Of a stretch of DNA of 64,000 bases, positions 26,101 through 35,655 are shown piece after piece; position 1 is the stretch's first letter, and every line of letters starts with the position of its first letter. The stretch comes from Planctomycetota bacterium (GTDB lineage Bacteria > Planctomycetota > UBA1135), in contig JAJRZS010000025.1 in NCBI GenBank assembly GCA_024275135.1, positions 44,687-108,686 on the forward strand, in the 5' to 3' direction. Below the pieces are notes generated by a model. The model saw only the letters and a list, made by a program, of their open reading frames with translations. It was not told the DNA's origin and searched no databases. The translations under genes and the position numbers were made by a program.

Positions 26101-28040
26101 CCCAATTCGGCGAGGGTGGCAGCATCGATGGCATTGAGCTCACTCTCGCTTTCCAAGGCGCGACCAGCCAAATAGGTTTGCCACCAACGCTGCTGCCATT
26201 CCTGCAAGGATTGTACGAGCGACTGCATTTGTTCTCTCGATAAGGGTGTTTGCTCCAAGGGGTCGCGGCGAAGATGGAAAGCATGGGTTGCTTGCAGATG
26301 CTTTTGTTCTTCCTGGACTTCAAAAATAATTTTCTGTCCTTGATGGTAAACGGCGACACCATTCATTGGCGCAAAATGCACGCGACTGCGCACCGGGCCA
26401 TCCTCGGCAACCAAATGCCCTGCTTGTCGGGTCCGACTGGTGAGTAAGTCTTGGCTGCGCCCAAGCGGAGCTAAGCCAGCTGCCGCGGTAAAGGTGGAGG
26501 CTAGGTCGAGCAAGCTGACCTCTTCCTCATAGACCGAAGGCTCCGCGAGGCTACCCCAGAAAATCAAGGGGACATGGAGGCACTCTTGCCACAGTTCTTT
26601 GCCATGAGATAACAATCCATGTTCGGCAAAGCCTTCCCCATGGTCGCCGACAAGGATGACGAGGAAATCTCGGTTTTGCGCTTCGGACACCGCCTTTATT
26701 TTTTCCAACAAAGGAGGAAGTTGTTGGTCCAAATAGGCGATTTCGGCATCGTAGCGATCCATCAAAGCTCCCACCTCTTCACTACAGTCGACTCCGTTTT
26801 GGATTTCGACTTGGAGCGCGTCGAAACTCTTTTGGAAATTCAATTTGCTCAACCGTTTTGCAAAACGCCCCGGCTTATGTTCAAGAAACTGGTTCATGGC
26901 CTCGCCGGGAGCTTGATATGGCGTATGTGCATCCATGTAGTTGGCAAAAAGGAAGAAGGGACGTTCTTCTTGGGCCATGGCATCAAGCAGCTGGAGAGCA
27001 TGGGCTGTGGTGTCTTTGCCGTCGATAGCAAGAGGGCGGGTGAAATGGCCGAACATATGGTTGATGTCAGTGTTGCCGCGCAGCGCAGTGGCTCCATAGC
27101 TAAGTCCGAGTCCACAAGAATCGGCCAGGAAGCGCGCGCAACGGCCAAGGGCATTGGCTAAAACCAAAGAATCATCGTAAACGTGAAAGCCACGATTAAA
27201 ACCATTGCGACTGCGCAAAACGAAATTGGATGTGAGCCCAGCGGTGCTCCAGCCGGCGTCGCTGAAAACCTCGGCCAAGGTGGGCATATGCGTAGGCATG
27301 CCGGAGACCGCACTGGATAAACCATGTTCCGAAGGAAGTAGACCGGTGAACATGGTGGCATGAGATGGGTCGGTGTGGGTGGCTACCGAGTTGGCGTGCA
27401 GAAATAGTGCCCCTTCTGTGGCAATGCGATCCAGGTTTGGGCTAGTCGGGCGTTGGTAGCCGTAACAACCGAGGTGGTCGGCACGCAAGGTGTCGAGGAC
27501 GATGAGAGCCAGATTGGGGGCTTCCGCACTGGCTGCTTCCATGCCCATAGCTTGTTGCTGGGCGGAAGATGGAATTTGGCCAAGATTGGGTGGAGGCCCT
27601 GGCCAGAGGAAGGTTGCGGCGAGAAAAATCAATGCCAGGTTGCCGAGCCAAGGCAGGCGAATGGCATAGGGACATTGGCAAGAAGATTTGCGAGCGATGA
27701 ACACGAAGACAAGAAACCCCAACGTTACCAACACATAGGTTGCGGCAAACACTTTGTCAGTGGCCAAAAGCCAGAAGCTGAGCTGGGGAGCGACGACTAA
27801 CCAGAGGCCGAACAAGGAGGCGTGTCGGTTGCGTGCTGGGATTGGTGCAGCCAAAGTTACCGCGTAGAAAAGGGCACCGCCGAATAGCGAAAGCGGAAGG
27901 GCAAAAACCTGCAAAATACCCACACAATGCAGCCAGGCAAATTCCTGCATATGCTGGAAAAAGAGAATGGAACCGAGGGCGAGCGCCCCGACGAGGACGC
28001 CTGCCAGTACCGAAAGCAAGGTGCGAACGAGGGAAAGCAT
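26082..28040 (-). CDS. Membrane-bound sulfatase-like hydrolase
   Basis: 652 residues: about five membrane helices in the first 160, then an alkaline-phosphatase-superfamily domain. It begins LIVLDTLRADHLGCYGY near residue 183 (metal Asp), continues with THTDPSHATMFTGLLPSEHG near 224 and ends with VILVGDHGEGFAEHG near 475 (metal D-H). At the nucleophile position there is Thr (T-D-P-S-H) rather than the Cys/Ser-x-Pro-x-Arg needed for formylglycine. It is therefore probably a phosphoesterase or phosphoryl transferase acting on the outer face of the membrane, or a sulfatase-like protein of other specificity. It lies 19 bases after the nhaC-type gene. Confidence 0.8.
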   Translation of the reverse strand: MLSLVRTLLSVLAGVLVGALALGSILFFQHMQEFAWLHCVGILQVFALPLSLFGGALFYAVTLAAPIPARNRHASLFGLWLVVAPQLSFWLLATDKVFAATYVLVTLGFLVFVFIARKSSCQCPYAIRLPWLGNLALIFLAATFLWPGPPPNLGQIPSSAQQQAMGMEAASAEAPNLALIVLDTLRADHLGCYGYQRPTSPNLDRIATEGALFLHANSVATHTDPSHATMFTGLLPSEHGLSSAVSGMPTHMPTLAEVFSDAGWSTAGLTSNFVLRSRNGFNRGFHVYDDSLVLANALGRCARFLADSCGLGLSYGATALRGNTDINHMFGHFTRPLAIDGKDTTAHALQLLDAMAQEERPFFLFANYMDAHTPYQAPGEAMNQFLEHKPGRFAKRLSKLNFQKSFDALQVEIQNGVDCSEEVGALMDRYDAEIAYLDQQLPPLLEKIKAVSEAQNRDFLVILVGDHGEGFAEHGLLSHGKELWQECLHVPLIFWGSLAEPSVYEEEVSLLDLASTFTAAAGLAPLGRSQDLLTSRTRQAGHLVAEDGPVRSRVHFAPMNGVAVYHQGQKIIFEVQEEQKHLQATHAFHLRRDPLEQTPLSREQMQSLVQSLQEWQQRWWQTYLAGRALESESELNAIDAATLAELGYTADE

Positions 28041-28059
28041 GTTAGGCCAAATTTTGCGT

Positions 28060-30042
28060 TTAGGGGAGGACCTTGCGTCCGAAAACTCGCAAGATGAGGA
28101 GCAGAAGAATGGCGCCGGCGGTGAGGCTCAAGAAGGGGTGGACACCCCAGATGGCCACTGGTAGGTAAGCGGTGGCAATGGCAACTGCGGCAGTGAGAAG
28201 AGCGTAGGGGGCCTGGGTGCGCACATGTTCTATGTGCAAACAGCGCGAGGCTGTTGAGCTCAACACGGTAGTGTCCGAAATGGGGGAACAGTGGTCGCCG
28301 AAAATGGCACCTTCCAGCACAGCACCAATGGATAATACTAGCAATTGGTGTCCACCCATGGCGGATTGCTCACCAAGGTGAAAGGCCAAAAGTATCACAT
28401 TAGGCTGCAAGATGGCCATGGTCGTCCACGAGCTGCCGGTGGCAAAAGCTACAAAACAAGCGGTGACAAACAAGATGATGGGGAGCCAATTGGGAGACAT
28501 CAAATCTTGGAAAAGAGCAACCAGGAAATTCGCCGTGCCCACGGCTTCGCAAATACTGCCGATGCTCCAGGCAAAGATGAGAACCAAAACCGCATCCTTG
28601 AACAGAGATTTGACGCCACTCGTAGCACACCGCAGCGATTCTCCAAGTCCTAGTAAACCCTGGCCAACGGCAAGGAAAATGGCCAAAAGGAAGGCGGCAA
28701 AAGAACCCATGAAAATCGCTTTCGTGCTGTCGGATGAGCCGAGGACCGCGCGTATCCATAAGTTGCCGCCTTCGGCGATCGCCTCGAGAGCCTGGGCATC
28801 ACCTTGTGCCGCCTTTGCGCGAACCGCTTGTGCGCCAAAGAGATAAATCAAAAAAGCGGTCCCCAAAATCATGGTTGCCAGAGGCAGAAGACCATTGCGG
28901 GCAAGGCCTCGGACCCCAGGTTTGGCTTCCAATCGTTTCTCCTCGATGGCGGAGGTGTCCAGGGCGTCGCCGTCGCTGCCGCGTGCGGCCCGCTCTGCTT
29001 TCAACATGGGGCCAAAATCCCTTTGTAGAAAAATAATGAGACCAACAAAAAGGATGGCGAACAAGCAATAAAAGCGGTAGGGGATGGTTTCGAGGAATAA
29101 GCCATAACCTTCACTCTCCGCCATGCCAATGGTGGGCAACTGCGGTGCGTAAGTACTAATCTGATAAGCTACCCAAGTAGATAAAACTGCGATGCCGGCA
29201 ACAGGGGCGGCCGTGCTGTCGACAATATAAGCTAGTTTGGCACGACTGATGCGTTGGCGATCAAATAGCGGGCCACAGGAATTGCCAACGACGATGGTGT
29301 TGGCGTAATCATCAAAGAAAATGCCAAGGCCGAGGAAGTAGGCGACCGCTTGCACGCTGCGTGCGTTTTTGGCAAAGCGTACGAGGGCATGCACCATGCC
29401 ATCGATACCGCCCATGCGGGTGATAACCGCCACTGTCGAGGAAAGCAAAACAACGAAGCCGAGGATGTATAAGTGGAAGGAGTCGCTGAGGATTCCTTGC
29501 CACAATATTTCGATAAAAAGAAGGTGGAGGTAGGAGATGGCTCCACCAATTCCCTGCACTGCAATGGCTCCGCCAACCAGAATACCGATGCCTAGAGAGG
29601 TTAGCGTGCGCCGGGTAAGAAAAGCCAGCAAAATGGCCAATAGGGGTGGAATCAAAGACCACCGGGTGCCAATTCGGGTGACAGCAAGGATTTTTCCATC
29701 GGCTTGCAAATCCAAACGCGCGCCGTCGGCAACTACCCGCCAGCGATGCTGCCTGGCTCCGGCTCCTAGAGGAACCTTAAAGTTGCCGGAATCCTCGGCG
29801 AAGAGAATATTGGTGTCGAGAGGGAGGCGGGTTGCAGCCCGCAGCACCTGCGATCTTTCCTCAATCTGGCTGGAGTCGGCAACCGGCCAATGCAAAAGAA
29901 GAGTGCCGTCAGTGGGGATGCCGGCATCGCGAAGGAGGATTTGCACCGCTTGGGCTTGCAGCTGCTCGGCGTTTGCATGCATGAGAAAGAGGGGCAGGCA
30001 AAGGAGGGCAAAGGCGGCGCTGAAGAGGAGGCGGGCTCGCAT
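28060..30042 (-). CDS. NhaC family Na+/H+ antiporter with an N-terminal exported domain
   Basis: A 660-residue protein with a signal peptide (hydrophobic about residues 4-22), a soluble domain of about 110 residues (LHWPVADSSQIEERSQVLR ... LDLQADGKILAV), then ten or more helices. The membrane part has RTLTSLGIGILVGGAI, FFDDYANTIVVGNSCGP near residue 255, VDSTAAPVAGIAVLSTWVAYQ near 285 and FATGSSWTTMAILQPN near 550, all NhaC markers. It exchanges Na+ (or an organic acid/amino acid) for H+. The extra N-terminal domain is not usual for NhaC. Confidence 0.85.
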   Translation of the reverse strand: MRARLLFSAAFALLCLPLFLMHANAEQLQAQAVQILLRDAGIPTDGTLLLHWPVADSSQIEERSQVLRAATRLPLDTNILFAEDSGNFKVPLGAGARQHRWRVVADGARLDLQADGKILAVTRIGTRWSLIPPLLAILLAFLTRRTLTSLGIGILVGGAIAVQGIGGAISYLHLLFIEILWQGILSDSFHLYILGFVVLLSSTVAVITRMGGIDGMVHALVRFAKNARSVQAVAYFLGLGIFFDDYANTIVVGNSCGPLFDRQRISRAKLAYIVDSTAAPVAGIAVLSTWVAYQISTYAPQLPTIGMAESEGYGLFLETIPYRFYCLFAILFVGLIIFLQRDFGPMLKAERAARGSDGDALDTSAIEEKRLEAKPGVRGLARNGLLPLATMILGTAFLIYLFGAQAVRAKAAQGDAQALEAIAEGGNLWIRAVLGSSDSTKAIFMGSFAAFLLAIFLAVGQGLLGLGESLRCATSGVKSLFKDAVLVLIFAWSIGSICEAVGTANFLVALFQDLMSPNWLPIILFVTACFVAFATGSSWTTMAILQPNVILLAFHLGEQSAMGGHQLLVLSIGAVLEGAIFGDHCSPISDTTVLSSTASRCLHIEHVRTQAPYALLTAAVAIATAYLPVAIWGVHPFLSLTAGAILLLLILRVFGRKVLP

Positions 30043-30066
30043 GGGTTGCCTATCCTAAAAGGTTTT

Positions 30067-30083
30067 GGCTCCTTGCTGGAGCC
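30067..30083. repeat. Short perfect hairpin in a divergent promoter region
   Basis: GGCTCC and GGAGCC pair perfectly around TTGCT in the 90-base gap between the divergent NhaC gene and the gene at 30133. No U-run follows. It may be an operator or a 5' leader hairpin; nothing more can be said. Confidence 0.3.
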
Positions 30084-30132
30084 TGCCGAGCGGGAACGGT
30101 AGGCTAGGGCGCCATTAATCGGTTACCCCTCC

Positions 30133-30624
30133 ATGGAAGTTCTACTCCTTGCCCTTTGTCTTGGCCTGCTTGCAGCCACTTGCGTGTTGCTTTGGATGTT
30201 GTTTGCCCGGTTGCAGAGGTTAGAAGGTAGGCTAGCAGAATTGGGCTCCTTGGCATTCCTTCCCGACCGCGTCCAGGCGCTGGCAAAAGAATTGGAAGCC
30301 TTAACTGTGGATGATTTGCGCCGCGACCTCGACCAACTCCATCAAGACTTGGTGCGCTTGGAAGATACGGTTTCGGTTCCGCTTGTGGCAGCCACCCCTC
30401 CTTCCCGTGTTCAATCTGTACGCGCTTTGATTACTCGCCATTTGCGTGAAGAAGGCTACCTTTCGGTGGTGATTTTAAGCGAAGATGTTGCGCTGGAGCA
30501 AAATCCTGCCGAAGTCGAGGTCCAGGCCATGCGTCGCGGTTGCCAAGTGCATGGAGTGGTGCAAGTGGTGGACGACGCCATTGCTGAAGTTCGTTTTGAC
30601 CCCTCTTACATGACTTTCCCTTAA
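30133..30624 (+). CDS. Membrane-anchored coiled-coil protein of unknown function
   Basis: 163 residues: one N-terminal helix (about residues 3-24), a charged heptad-like stretch (LQRLEGRLAELGSL to VRLEDTVSV, about 27-85), then a small alpha/beta domain from about 95 (VRALITRHLREEGYLSVVILSEDV). No family is recognised. The helix plus coiled coil suggests a self-associating membrane protein facing one side. It lies 3 bases upstream of asnS and is probably co-transcribed with it. Confidence 0.72.
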   Translation: MEVLLLALCLGLLAATCVLLWMLFARLQRLEGRLAELGSLAFLPDRVQALAKELEALTVDDLRRDLDQLHQDLVRLEDTVSVPLVAATPPSRVQSVRALITRHLREEGYLSVVILSEDVALEQNPAEVEVQAMRRGCQVHGVVQVVDDAIAEVRFDPSYMTFP

Positions 30625-30627
30625 TCC

Positions 30628-31923
30628 GTGGTACGCGTTTCAGAACTCCAGTCTCATGATGGCGAAGCCGTCACTTTGCGTGGATGGCTTTACAAAGCTC
30701 GCGGCAAAGGCAAGCTGCTTTTTTTGCTTTTACGTGACGGCAGTGGAATTTGCCAATGTGTGGTCAGTAAGGATTCGGTTTCCGAAGCATCTTTTGCCGC
30801 CGCCAAAGCGCTTACCCAAGAATCTTCCTTGGTTGTGGAGGGAACCGTCAAAGTGGATGAACGCGCTCCTGGCGGGGTCGAAGTGGTGGCGGCGAAGGTG
30901 GACATGCTGCAAAAAGCGGAAGGCTATCCAATTACGCCGAAAGAACATGGGATTGGCTTTTTGATGGATCACCGCCATCTTTGGTTGCGCAGCAAACGGC
31001 AAATGGCCATTCTGCGTATCCGCCACCGCGTCTTGAAATCTTTCCGTGATTATTTGGATGGGGATGGTTTTTTCTGCGTCGATTCCCCCATCTTCACCCC
31101 GAACGCTTGCGAAGGAACCTCCACACTTTTTGAAACCAAGTACTTCGATCAAACCGCCTATCTCACTCAGTCCGGCCAACTTTACGCGGAAGCCAGTGCC
31201 ATGGCTTTGGGTAAGGTCTATTGTTTTGGCCCCACCTTTCGTGCCGAGAAATCCAAAACTCGTCGCCACCTCACCGAGTTTTGGATGTTAGAACCAGAAA
31301 TCGCTTTTGCGAATTTAGAGGATGTTTGTGATGTGGCGGAAAAAATGTTGCGCTACACCTTGCAGCAAGTGTTAGAGCACAACCGTCAAGACTTAGCCGA
31401 TCTCGAGCGTGAGCCTTCCTTGCTGGAAAAATGGGATTGCTCCTTCCCACGTTTGCAGTATGAGGAGGCTGCAGATTTGTTGTTGCAGTGGAAAGAGCAA
31501 GGCCTGTATGAATCCGAGTTTCAACGTGGCGATGATTTAGGCGCCCCCGATGAAACCATGTTAGGACAGCATTTCGGGTGCCCTGTGATGGTCACGCATT
31601 GGCCCGCTGCGGTGAAAGCTTTTTACATGAAGCAGGATGGCGAAGGACATGCCTTGGGGGTCGACATCATCGCCCCAACCGCCGGTGAAATTGTGGGTGG
31701 TGCGGTACGCGAAGAAGATGCAGAGGTCCTCCTGCAGCGCATTCGTGAGCACAATTTGCCGGAGGATGCCTTCCAGTGGTATTTGGATTTACGGCGCTAC
31801 GGCAGTGTCCCGCATGGTGGTTTCGGCATTGGCCTGGAGCGCACCGTGTCGTGGATCACGGGGGTGGAGCATGTGCGAGAGTGCATTCCATTTCCTCGCA
31901 CTTTGGGCCGTTTAAGCCCCTAA
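30628..31923 (+). CDS. asnS: Asparaginyl-tRNA synthetase
   Basis: 431 residues from a GTG start. The N-terminal OB-fold ([26 protein letters not shown]) is that of class IIb synthetases, followed by motif 2 [22 protein letters not shown] near residue 204 and motif 3 [27 protein letters not shown] at the end. AsnRS rather than AspRS is supported by the compact length and the [11 protein letters not shown] segment near 177. No upstream riboswitch or T-box leader is seen. Confidence 0.93.
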   Translation: MVRVSELQSHDGEAVTLRGWLYKARGKGKLLFLLLRDGSGICQCVVSKDSVSEASFAAAKALTQESSLVVEGTVKVDERAPGGVEVVAAKVDMLQKAEGYPITPKEHGIGFLMDHRHLWLRSKRQMAILRIRHRVLKSFRDYLDGDGFFCVDSPIFTPNACEGTSTLFETKYFDQTAYLTQSGQLYAEASAMALGKVYCFGPTFRAEKSKTRRHLTEFWMLEPEIAFANLEDVCDVAEKMLRYTLQQVLEHNRQDLADLEREPSLLEKWDCSFPRLQYEEAADLLLQWKEQGLYESEFQRGDDLGAPDETMLGQHFGCPVMVTHWPAAVKAFYMKQDGEGHALGVDIIAPTAGEIVGGAVREEDAEVLLQRIREHNLPEDAFQWYLDLRRYGSVPHGGFGIGLERTVSWITGVEHVRECIPFPRTLGRLSP

Positions 31924-32091
31924 AAGGCCAATTTTCACGGCTCAATCGGAATGATCTTGGTTTTTTCTTGATAATACAAAAAACCTAGAAATTGCCGTAT
32001 TCCGTCTATTTGGAAGGGACTTGTCGGGTAAGCTGGAGTATCTCCGAATTTCTCTTCGGCGAATCCCTTTCCCTAAACCCCTTTGTTCCCC

Positions 32092-33540
32092 ATGAAGAAC
32101 ATCCTCCCGTTTTTTGCAGCCTTAGCTGTTGCTGGCACTTTGTCAGCGCAAACAACCACAGTCTTGTCTGAAGACTTTTCAACCTGGCCACCTGCAGGCT
32201 GGGCCTTGGTCAATAACAATGGCGCGCTTAGCCAAGGTTGGATTCAAGATGCAATCCAACTTCGCGCGTGGCATGAAGATGAGTTCGGCGGCCATACTGC
32301 AGATAACACTTTAATGAGTCCGGCCATGGACTTGACCGGCATGACCAATGTTTACCTGCACTTCAATGGTGAAACGAATTTTGCAACGTATCTTGCCAAC
32401 CACCCTTCCAGCGTTGGTGATGGCGTGTCCAACATGGAAGTGACCACCGATGGTGGTTTAACTTGGACCGTGGTGTGGACGGATACTTCCCTCAACAGCG
32501 GGGATACTTACGCGCCCACGGTCGACTTGAGCGCCTACGCAGGTATGGTGAATGTCCAGGTTGGGGTGCATTTTTATGGTACTTTCGCCCAAGAGTGGTG
32601 GGTTGATAATGTGGTGGTGGATGACAACCCCAACAGTCCTCCGCCTCCCCCGACTACCTGGAATGTGAATCTACCAACCACCTTTGCTCCAGCACCCTTT
32701 ACCGATAATTTCGATACCAATGCTGGCGTTGTTCCTAGCTACATGGCCTTGACCAATGTCGATAGCCTCACCGGTTTGCCCGATGTGGAAGCCTGGTGCA
32801 ATGTGGGCCAGGTTGCCCCTTGCATCTCCCCGAATTCTGGTGCCTACAACTTGGAAATGGGATTGGATCCTGCAAGTGTGAACTATCACAATGTGCTCAA
32901 TGCGATGGTGATTGGCATTGCTGGTAACGGCTCCGCTCTGAACTTGGATTTCATGGGCATCAACGGTGGCGAAGAGTCCAACCCCATTGATGGGGTTTGG
33001 ATCTCCAACGATGGAGCCAACTGGTATGCCGTTTCTGGCAACTGGGCCACTACCTTGCCCACTTTAAGCGCTTGGCAGCAAGTGTTGGACATGGATCTCA
33101 CCGCGACTCCTGTGGATACCACCACCAACTTCTACTTGATGTTTGCCCAAGAAGACAACTTCCCTTACCTAGGCTTTGATGGCATTGGTATTGACGACAT
33201 CGTCGTTGATTCCAACACGGGAGGCGGTGGTCTTAGCTACACCATTACCAACTTGGTTGCTGGTCAAACCGCTTTGTTCGCGGTCACGGGTGCCACTCCG
33301 GGCGGTACGGTGATGTTGGGCTACTCCTTGACGGGTGCTGGTCCTACCAACACCGCTTTTGGCGTGGTGGACATGTCCTTGCCCATCAACACTTTGGCTA
33401 CCCTGACTGCCAATGGTGCGGGTGACGCCAGCTTCTCGCCGCCGGTTCCTGGAAATGCTACGGGGCTTACCCTTTACACCCAAGGTCTTGACCTTGCTTC
33501 GGGTACGCTAACCAACTCCTTGGCTCCGGTTGTTCAATAG
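32092..33540 (+). CDS. Secreted beta-sandwich (choice-anchor/MAM-like) protein
   Basis: 482 residues from the ATG at 32092 with a signal peptide (cleavage near LSAQTT). Residues 25-185 (EDFSTWPPAGWALVNNNG ... EWWVDNVVVDD) form a choice-anchor J/MAM-like domain, a Pro-rich linker follows (NSPPPPPTT), then a second such domain (about 200-375, ending GFDGIGIDDIVVDS) and a C-terminal module of about 105 residues. Such proteins are common and mostly unstudied in Planctomycetota; surface adhesion or secretion is a guess. A strong terminator follows. The 168-base upstream gap (31924-32091) holds no other gene and no promoter I can assign. Confidence 0.8.
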   Translation: MKNILPFFAALAVAGTLSAQTTTVLSEDFSTWPPAGWALVNNNGALSQGWIQDAIQLRAWHEDEFGGHTADNTLMSPAMDLTGMTNVYLHFNGETNFATYLANHPSSVGDGVSNMEVTTDGGLTWTVVWTDTSLNSGDTYAPTVDLSAYAGMVNVQVGVHFYGTFAQEWWVDNVVVDDNPNSPPPPPTTWNVNLPTTFAPAPFTDNFDTNAGVVPSYMALTNVDSLTGLPDVEAWCNVGQVAPCISPNSGAYNLEMGLDPASVNYHNVLNAMVIGIAGNGSALNLDFMGINGGEESNPIDGVWISNDGANWYAVSGNWATTLPTLSAWQQVLDMDLTATPVDTTTNFYLMFAQEDNFPYLGFDGIGIDDIVVDSNTGGGGLSYTITNLVAGQTALFAVTGATPGGTVMLGYSLTGAGPTNTAFGVVDMSLPINTLATLTANGAGDASFSPPVPGNATGLTLYTQGLDLASGTLTNSLAPVVQ

Positions 33541-33556
33541 ATTCTGTTTTGCCTTT

Positions 33557-33588
33557 GCGGCCTCCCTTCCCTGGGGGGCCGCTTTTTT
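33557..33588 (+). terminator. Rho-independent terminator after the secreted protein gene
   Basis: GCGGCCTCCC pairs with GGGGGGCCGC (one G-U) over a short TTCCCT loop and is followed by six T. It lies 16 bases after the stop at 33540 and runs to the stop codon of the convergent gene at 33587. Confidence 0.85.
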
Positions 33589-34384
33589 ATTGAATGCCCA
33601 GTAAGGAGCGGGCTTTTTTTGCATGCTCGGAGGAATCGAGTTGCTGTAAGTGCAACCAAGACTGGGGCAAAGGGTGGGGGGAAAGCCATGCTTCTTGGAG
33701 TTGGGGATGCAAAGTGGAAGCGAGCTGTTGAATCACCTCTTCCTGAATCTTCCATGCGGAGTTGGGCTCAAAGGAGGTGGGGGGAAGCTGATGCCTTTGC
33801 AGATAAGCCTGAAGAGACAGAAGGAGGAGACGTTTGGGCAATTCATAGCGTCCCTTGCGGGCCCAGTCGGCGAGTTCCGTCTTTTGGTCGGAGGCTGTTC
33901 CGGTGCGTAGCATGGCTGCTACCAAAGGCCAGCAGGGGATGAAGTCGGCATCAATGAGGCGAGCGCAGGCTGCGGCACGCTCTTCGAGGCTCCGGTCGGC
34001 ATCCGTGGCCAACCAAGCCAGGGCGGGGAAAACCTCTTGCGGGACGGTTTGCGGGGCAAGGAGGCAAGCCAAAGTACGCCGAGAATCAAAATCGAGGAGC
34101 GCACGTCGCCAGAAAGCATGGCCAAGTTCTGCACTGCCCTCGCAATCCGCACCGAGTAAAGCAGCCAAGCGGACCTCGTTGTCCGTGCCTTGCAAGACCA
34201 GCAAGGCTAAGGTCTGCTCGTGCACTGCTGTCTTGGCTGATAAAGCTTGGATTTGTTCTTGCGGCCAAATCTTTTTTGCGGCCAAGTTGGCAATCGCTTC
34301 CTGGTAGGAGGAATCAAGCCCCATCGGCTCAGAAGGTGCGGGTGGGGCTAAGCTAAGAACTTGGAGGAGGAGGACGGCAAACAT
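33587..34384 (-). CDS. Secreted alpha-helical protein of unknown function
   Basis: 265 residues with a short hydrophobic leader (MFAVLLLQVLSLAPPAP). The mature protein is helical, rich in Ala, Leu and Gln, with repeat-like pairs such as VRLAALLGADCEGSAEL and VFPALAWLATDADRSLEERAAAC that suggest HEAT-like packing. No known family is evident. It is divergent from the gene at 34403, with the two starts only 18 bases apart. Confidence 0.65.
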   Translation of the reverse strand: MFAVLLLQVLSLAPPAPSEPMGLDSSYQEAIANLAAKKIWPQEQIQALSAKTAVHEQTLALLVLQGTDNEVRLAALLGADCEGSAELGHAFWRRALLDFDSRRTLACLLAPQTVPQEVFPALAWLATDADRSLEERAAACARLIDADFIPCWPLVAAMLRTGTASDQKTELADWARKGRYELPKRLLLLSLQAYLQRHQLPPTSFEPNSAWKIQEEVIQQLASTLHPQLQEAWLSPHPLPQSWLHLQQLDSSEHAKKARSLLGIQ

Positions 34385-34402
34385 CGCCGACAGGATAACA
34401 AT

Positions 34403-35638
34403 GTGACCTTTCCCGGGCCTTTGCGTCTACTCGGTGTCATGATTGTTAGCCTACTTCTGCTTTCTGCCCTGCCTGTGCAGGTGGATTCTCCTCCGCCACA
34501 GGAATCCTTGCAAGCCTTGGCCTCCACCAGTGGGGATTCGCGATTACCTCAGGATCCCATGTGCCGTGATGAGGCCATTTTCTTGCGTTCCACTTGGGAT
34601 GTTTGGCCACGAGTTTATTTTCCCCAACAAGCATGGATGAGCCTCCTCGGTGATGTTAACGGCGATGGCCTGTTCGATTTTCCCAATGGCATTGATGCGC
34701 TTGGATATTTGCCGTCGAACTTTTCCAACCAACCCACGATTTTTGATTTGGCTTTTTCCACCGATCGAGATTTCTTAAGCTTCTCCGACGGCGACATCCT
34801 GCAATTCAATCCTGCAGGAGGTCTTCAAGTTTTGTTTCAAGAGGCCGATTTATGGCAACTTCTCAACCCAACGAGTGGGAGTTTGGATATTGATGCCTTG
34901 TCTTTCGAAAATGATCAATCCATACTTATTTCCCTAAAAGACAACCTCTATGGCACTGTCTTGGGCGATCTATTGGATGGTGATATTTTACGCTGGAATA
35001 TTGGCCAAGACTCCATTGAAATTGTGGCTACCGAAGCGCAGGTACAGGCTTGGGTCGATCACGCTACCGGTGGGGCCCCTGCCATTGGTGATGTGAAGTC
35101 CTTGTCCTTATTGCCGCATACGGGGGAAATGGTCTTTAGCATCCAAGCCCCAACTTCTGCCGATGCCACCGTATACGGCGAGGGACAGGGTGGCAGGGTT
35201 TTGCCTGGCTGGAGCGAAGACGATTGGCAATTCCAAATTTCCTCCGAGCTTGATGCTCTTTGCTTCCCCCCGGTGGTGTATTCCCAGCCTGTGGTTCTCA
35301 CTACGGATATCCCGTACTTGCAGCCGAACACCCCTTTTCAGCTAAAAATCCGCCATGCACCTCCACAAACCCAACTGCTTGGAATTGCCGGGCCGAATTA
35401 TCAAATTCAGGCGAATGGGAAACTAGGTCTTGGTTTCACGGTGCTAGATCCGTCAGCTCTGCCTATTCACTTTTGGCCGGGGCGGAGTGCCGGTCTTTTA
35501 TTCTCCGATTCCTCAGGTTCTGCAGTTTTTGACACGCGTACGCCCTTTTTGCCTGCAGGGATGTTGTCAGCACTATTGTGGTATCAAGTCTCCGCCCAAG
35601 GGGTTTGGAGCACACCGGCTGTTGTAAAGGTGGAGTAG
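34403..35638 (+). CDS. Secreted planctomycetal-type protein with a Ca2+-binding-like motif
   Basis: 411 residues from the GTG at 34403, preferred because AGGA lies 7 bases upstream and because it gives a signal peptide (VMIVSLLLLSALPV); ATG at 34439 and 34361 are alternatives. A DVNGDGLFDFPNGID stretch near residue 80 looks like an EF-hand/dockerin calcium loop. Several beta strands follow, with repeated SFENDQ/SFSDGD-like turns, then a C-terminal module of about 110 residues. No enzyme motif is seen and the function is unknown. Confidence 0.65.
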   Translation: MTFPGPLRLLGVMIVSLLLLSALPVQVDSPPPQESLQALASTSGDSRLPQDPMCRDEAIFLRSTWDVWPRVYFPQQAWMSLLGDVNGDGLFDFPNGIDALGYLPSNFSNQPTIFDLAFSTDRDFLSFSDGDILQFNPAGGLQVLFQEADLWQLLNPTSGSLDIDALSFENDQSILISLKDNLYGTVLGDLLDGDILRWNIGQDSIEIVATEAQVQAWVDHATGGAPAIGDVKSLSLLPHTGEMVFSIQAPTSADATVYGEGQGGRVLPGWSEDDWQFQISSELDALCFPPVVYSQPVVLTTDIPYLQPNTPFQLKIRHAPPQTQLLGIAGPNYQIQANGKLGLGFTVLDPSALPIHFWPGRSAGLLFSDSSGSAVFDTRTPFLPAGMLSALLWYQVSAQGVWSTPAVVKVE

Positions 35639-35655
35639 GTGTGCAGGGGGCGGTT

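Noticed and set aside
31960..32000. A sigma-70 promoter (TTGATA) upstream of the secreted protein gene at 32092
   Set aside because: A possible -35 is present at 31968, but no acceptable -10 lies at the right spacing.
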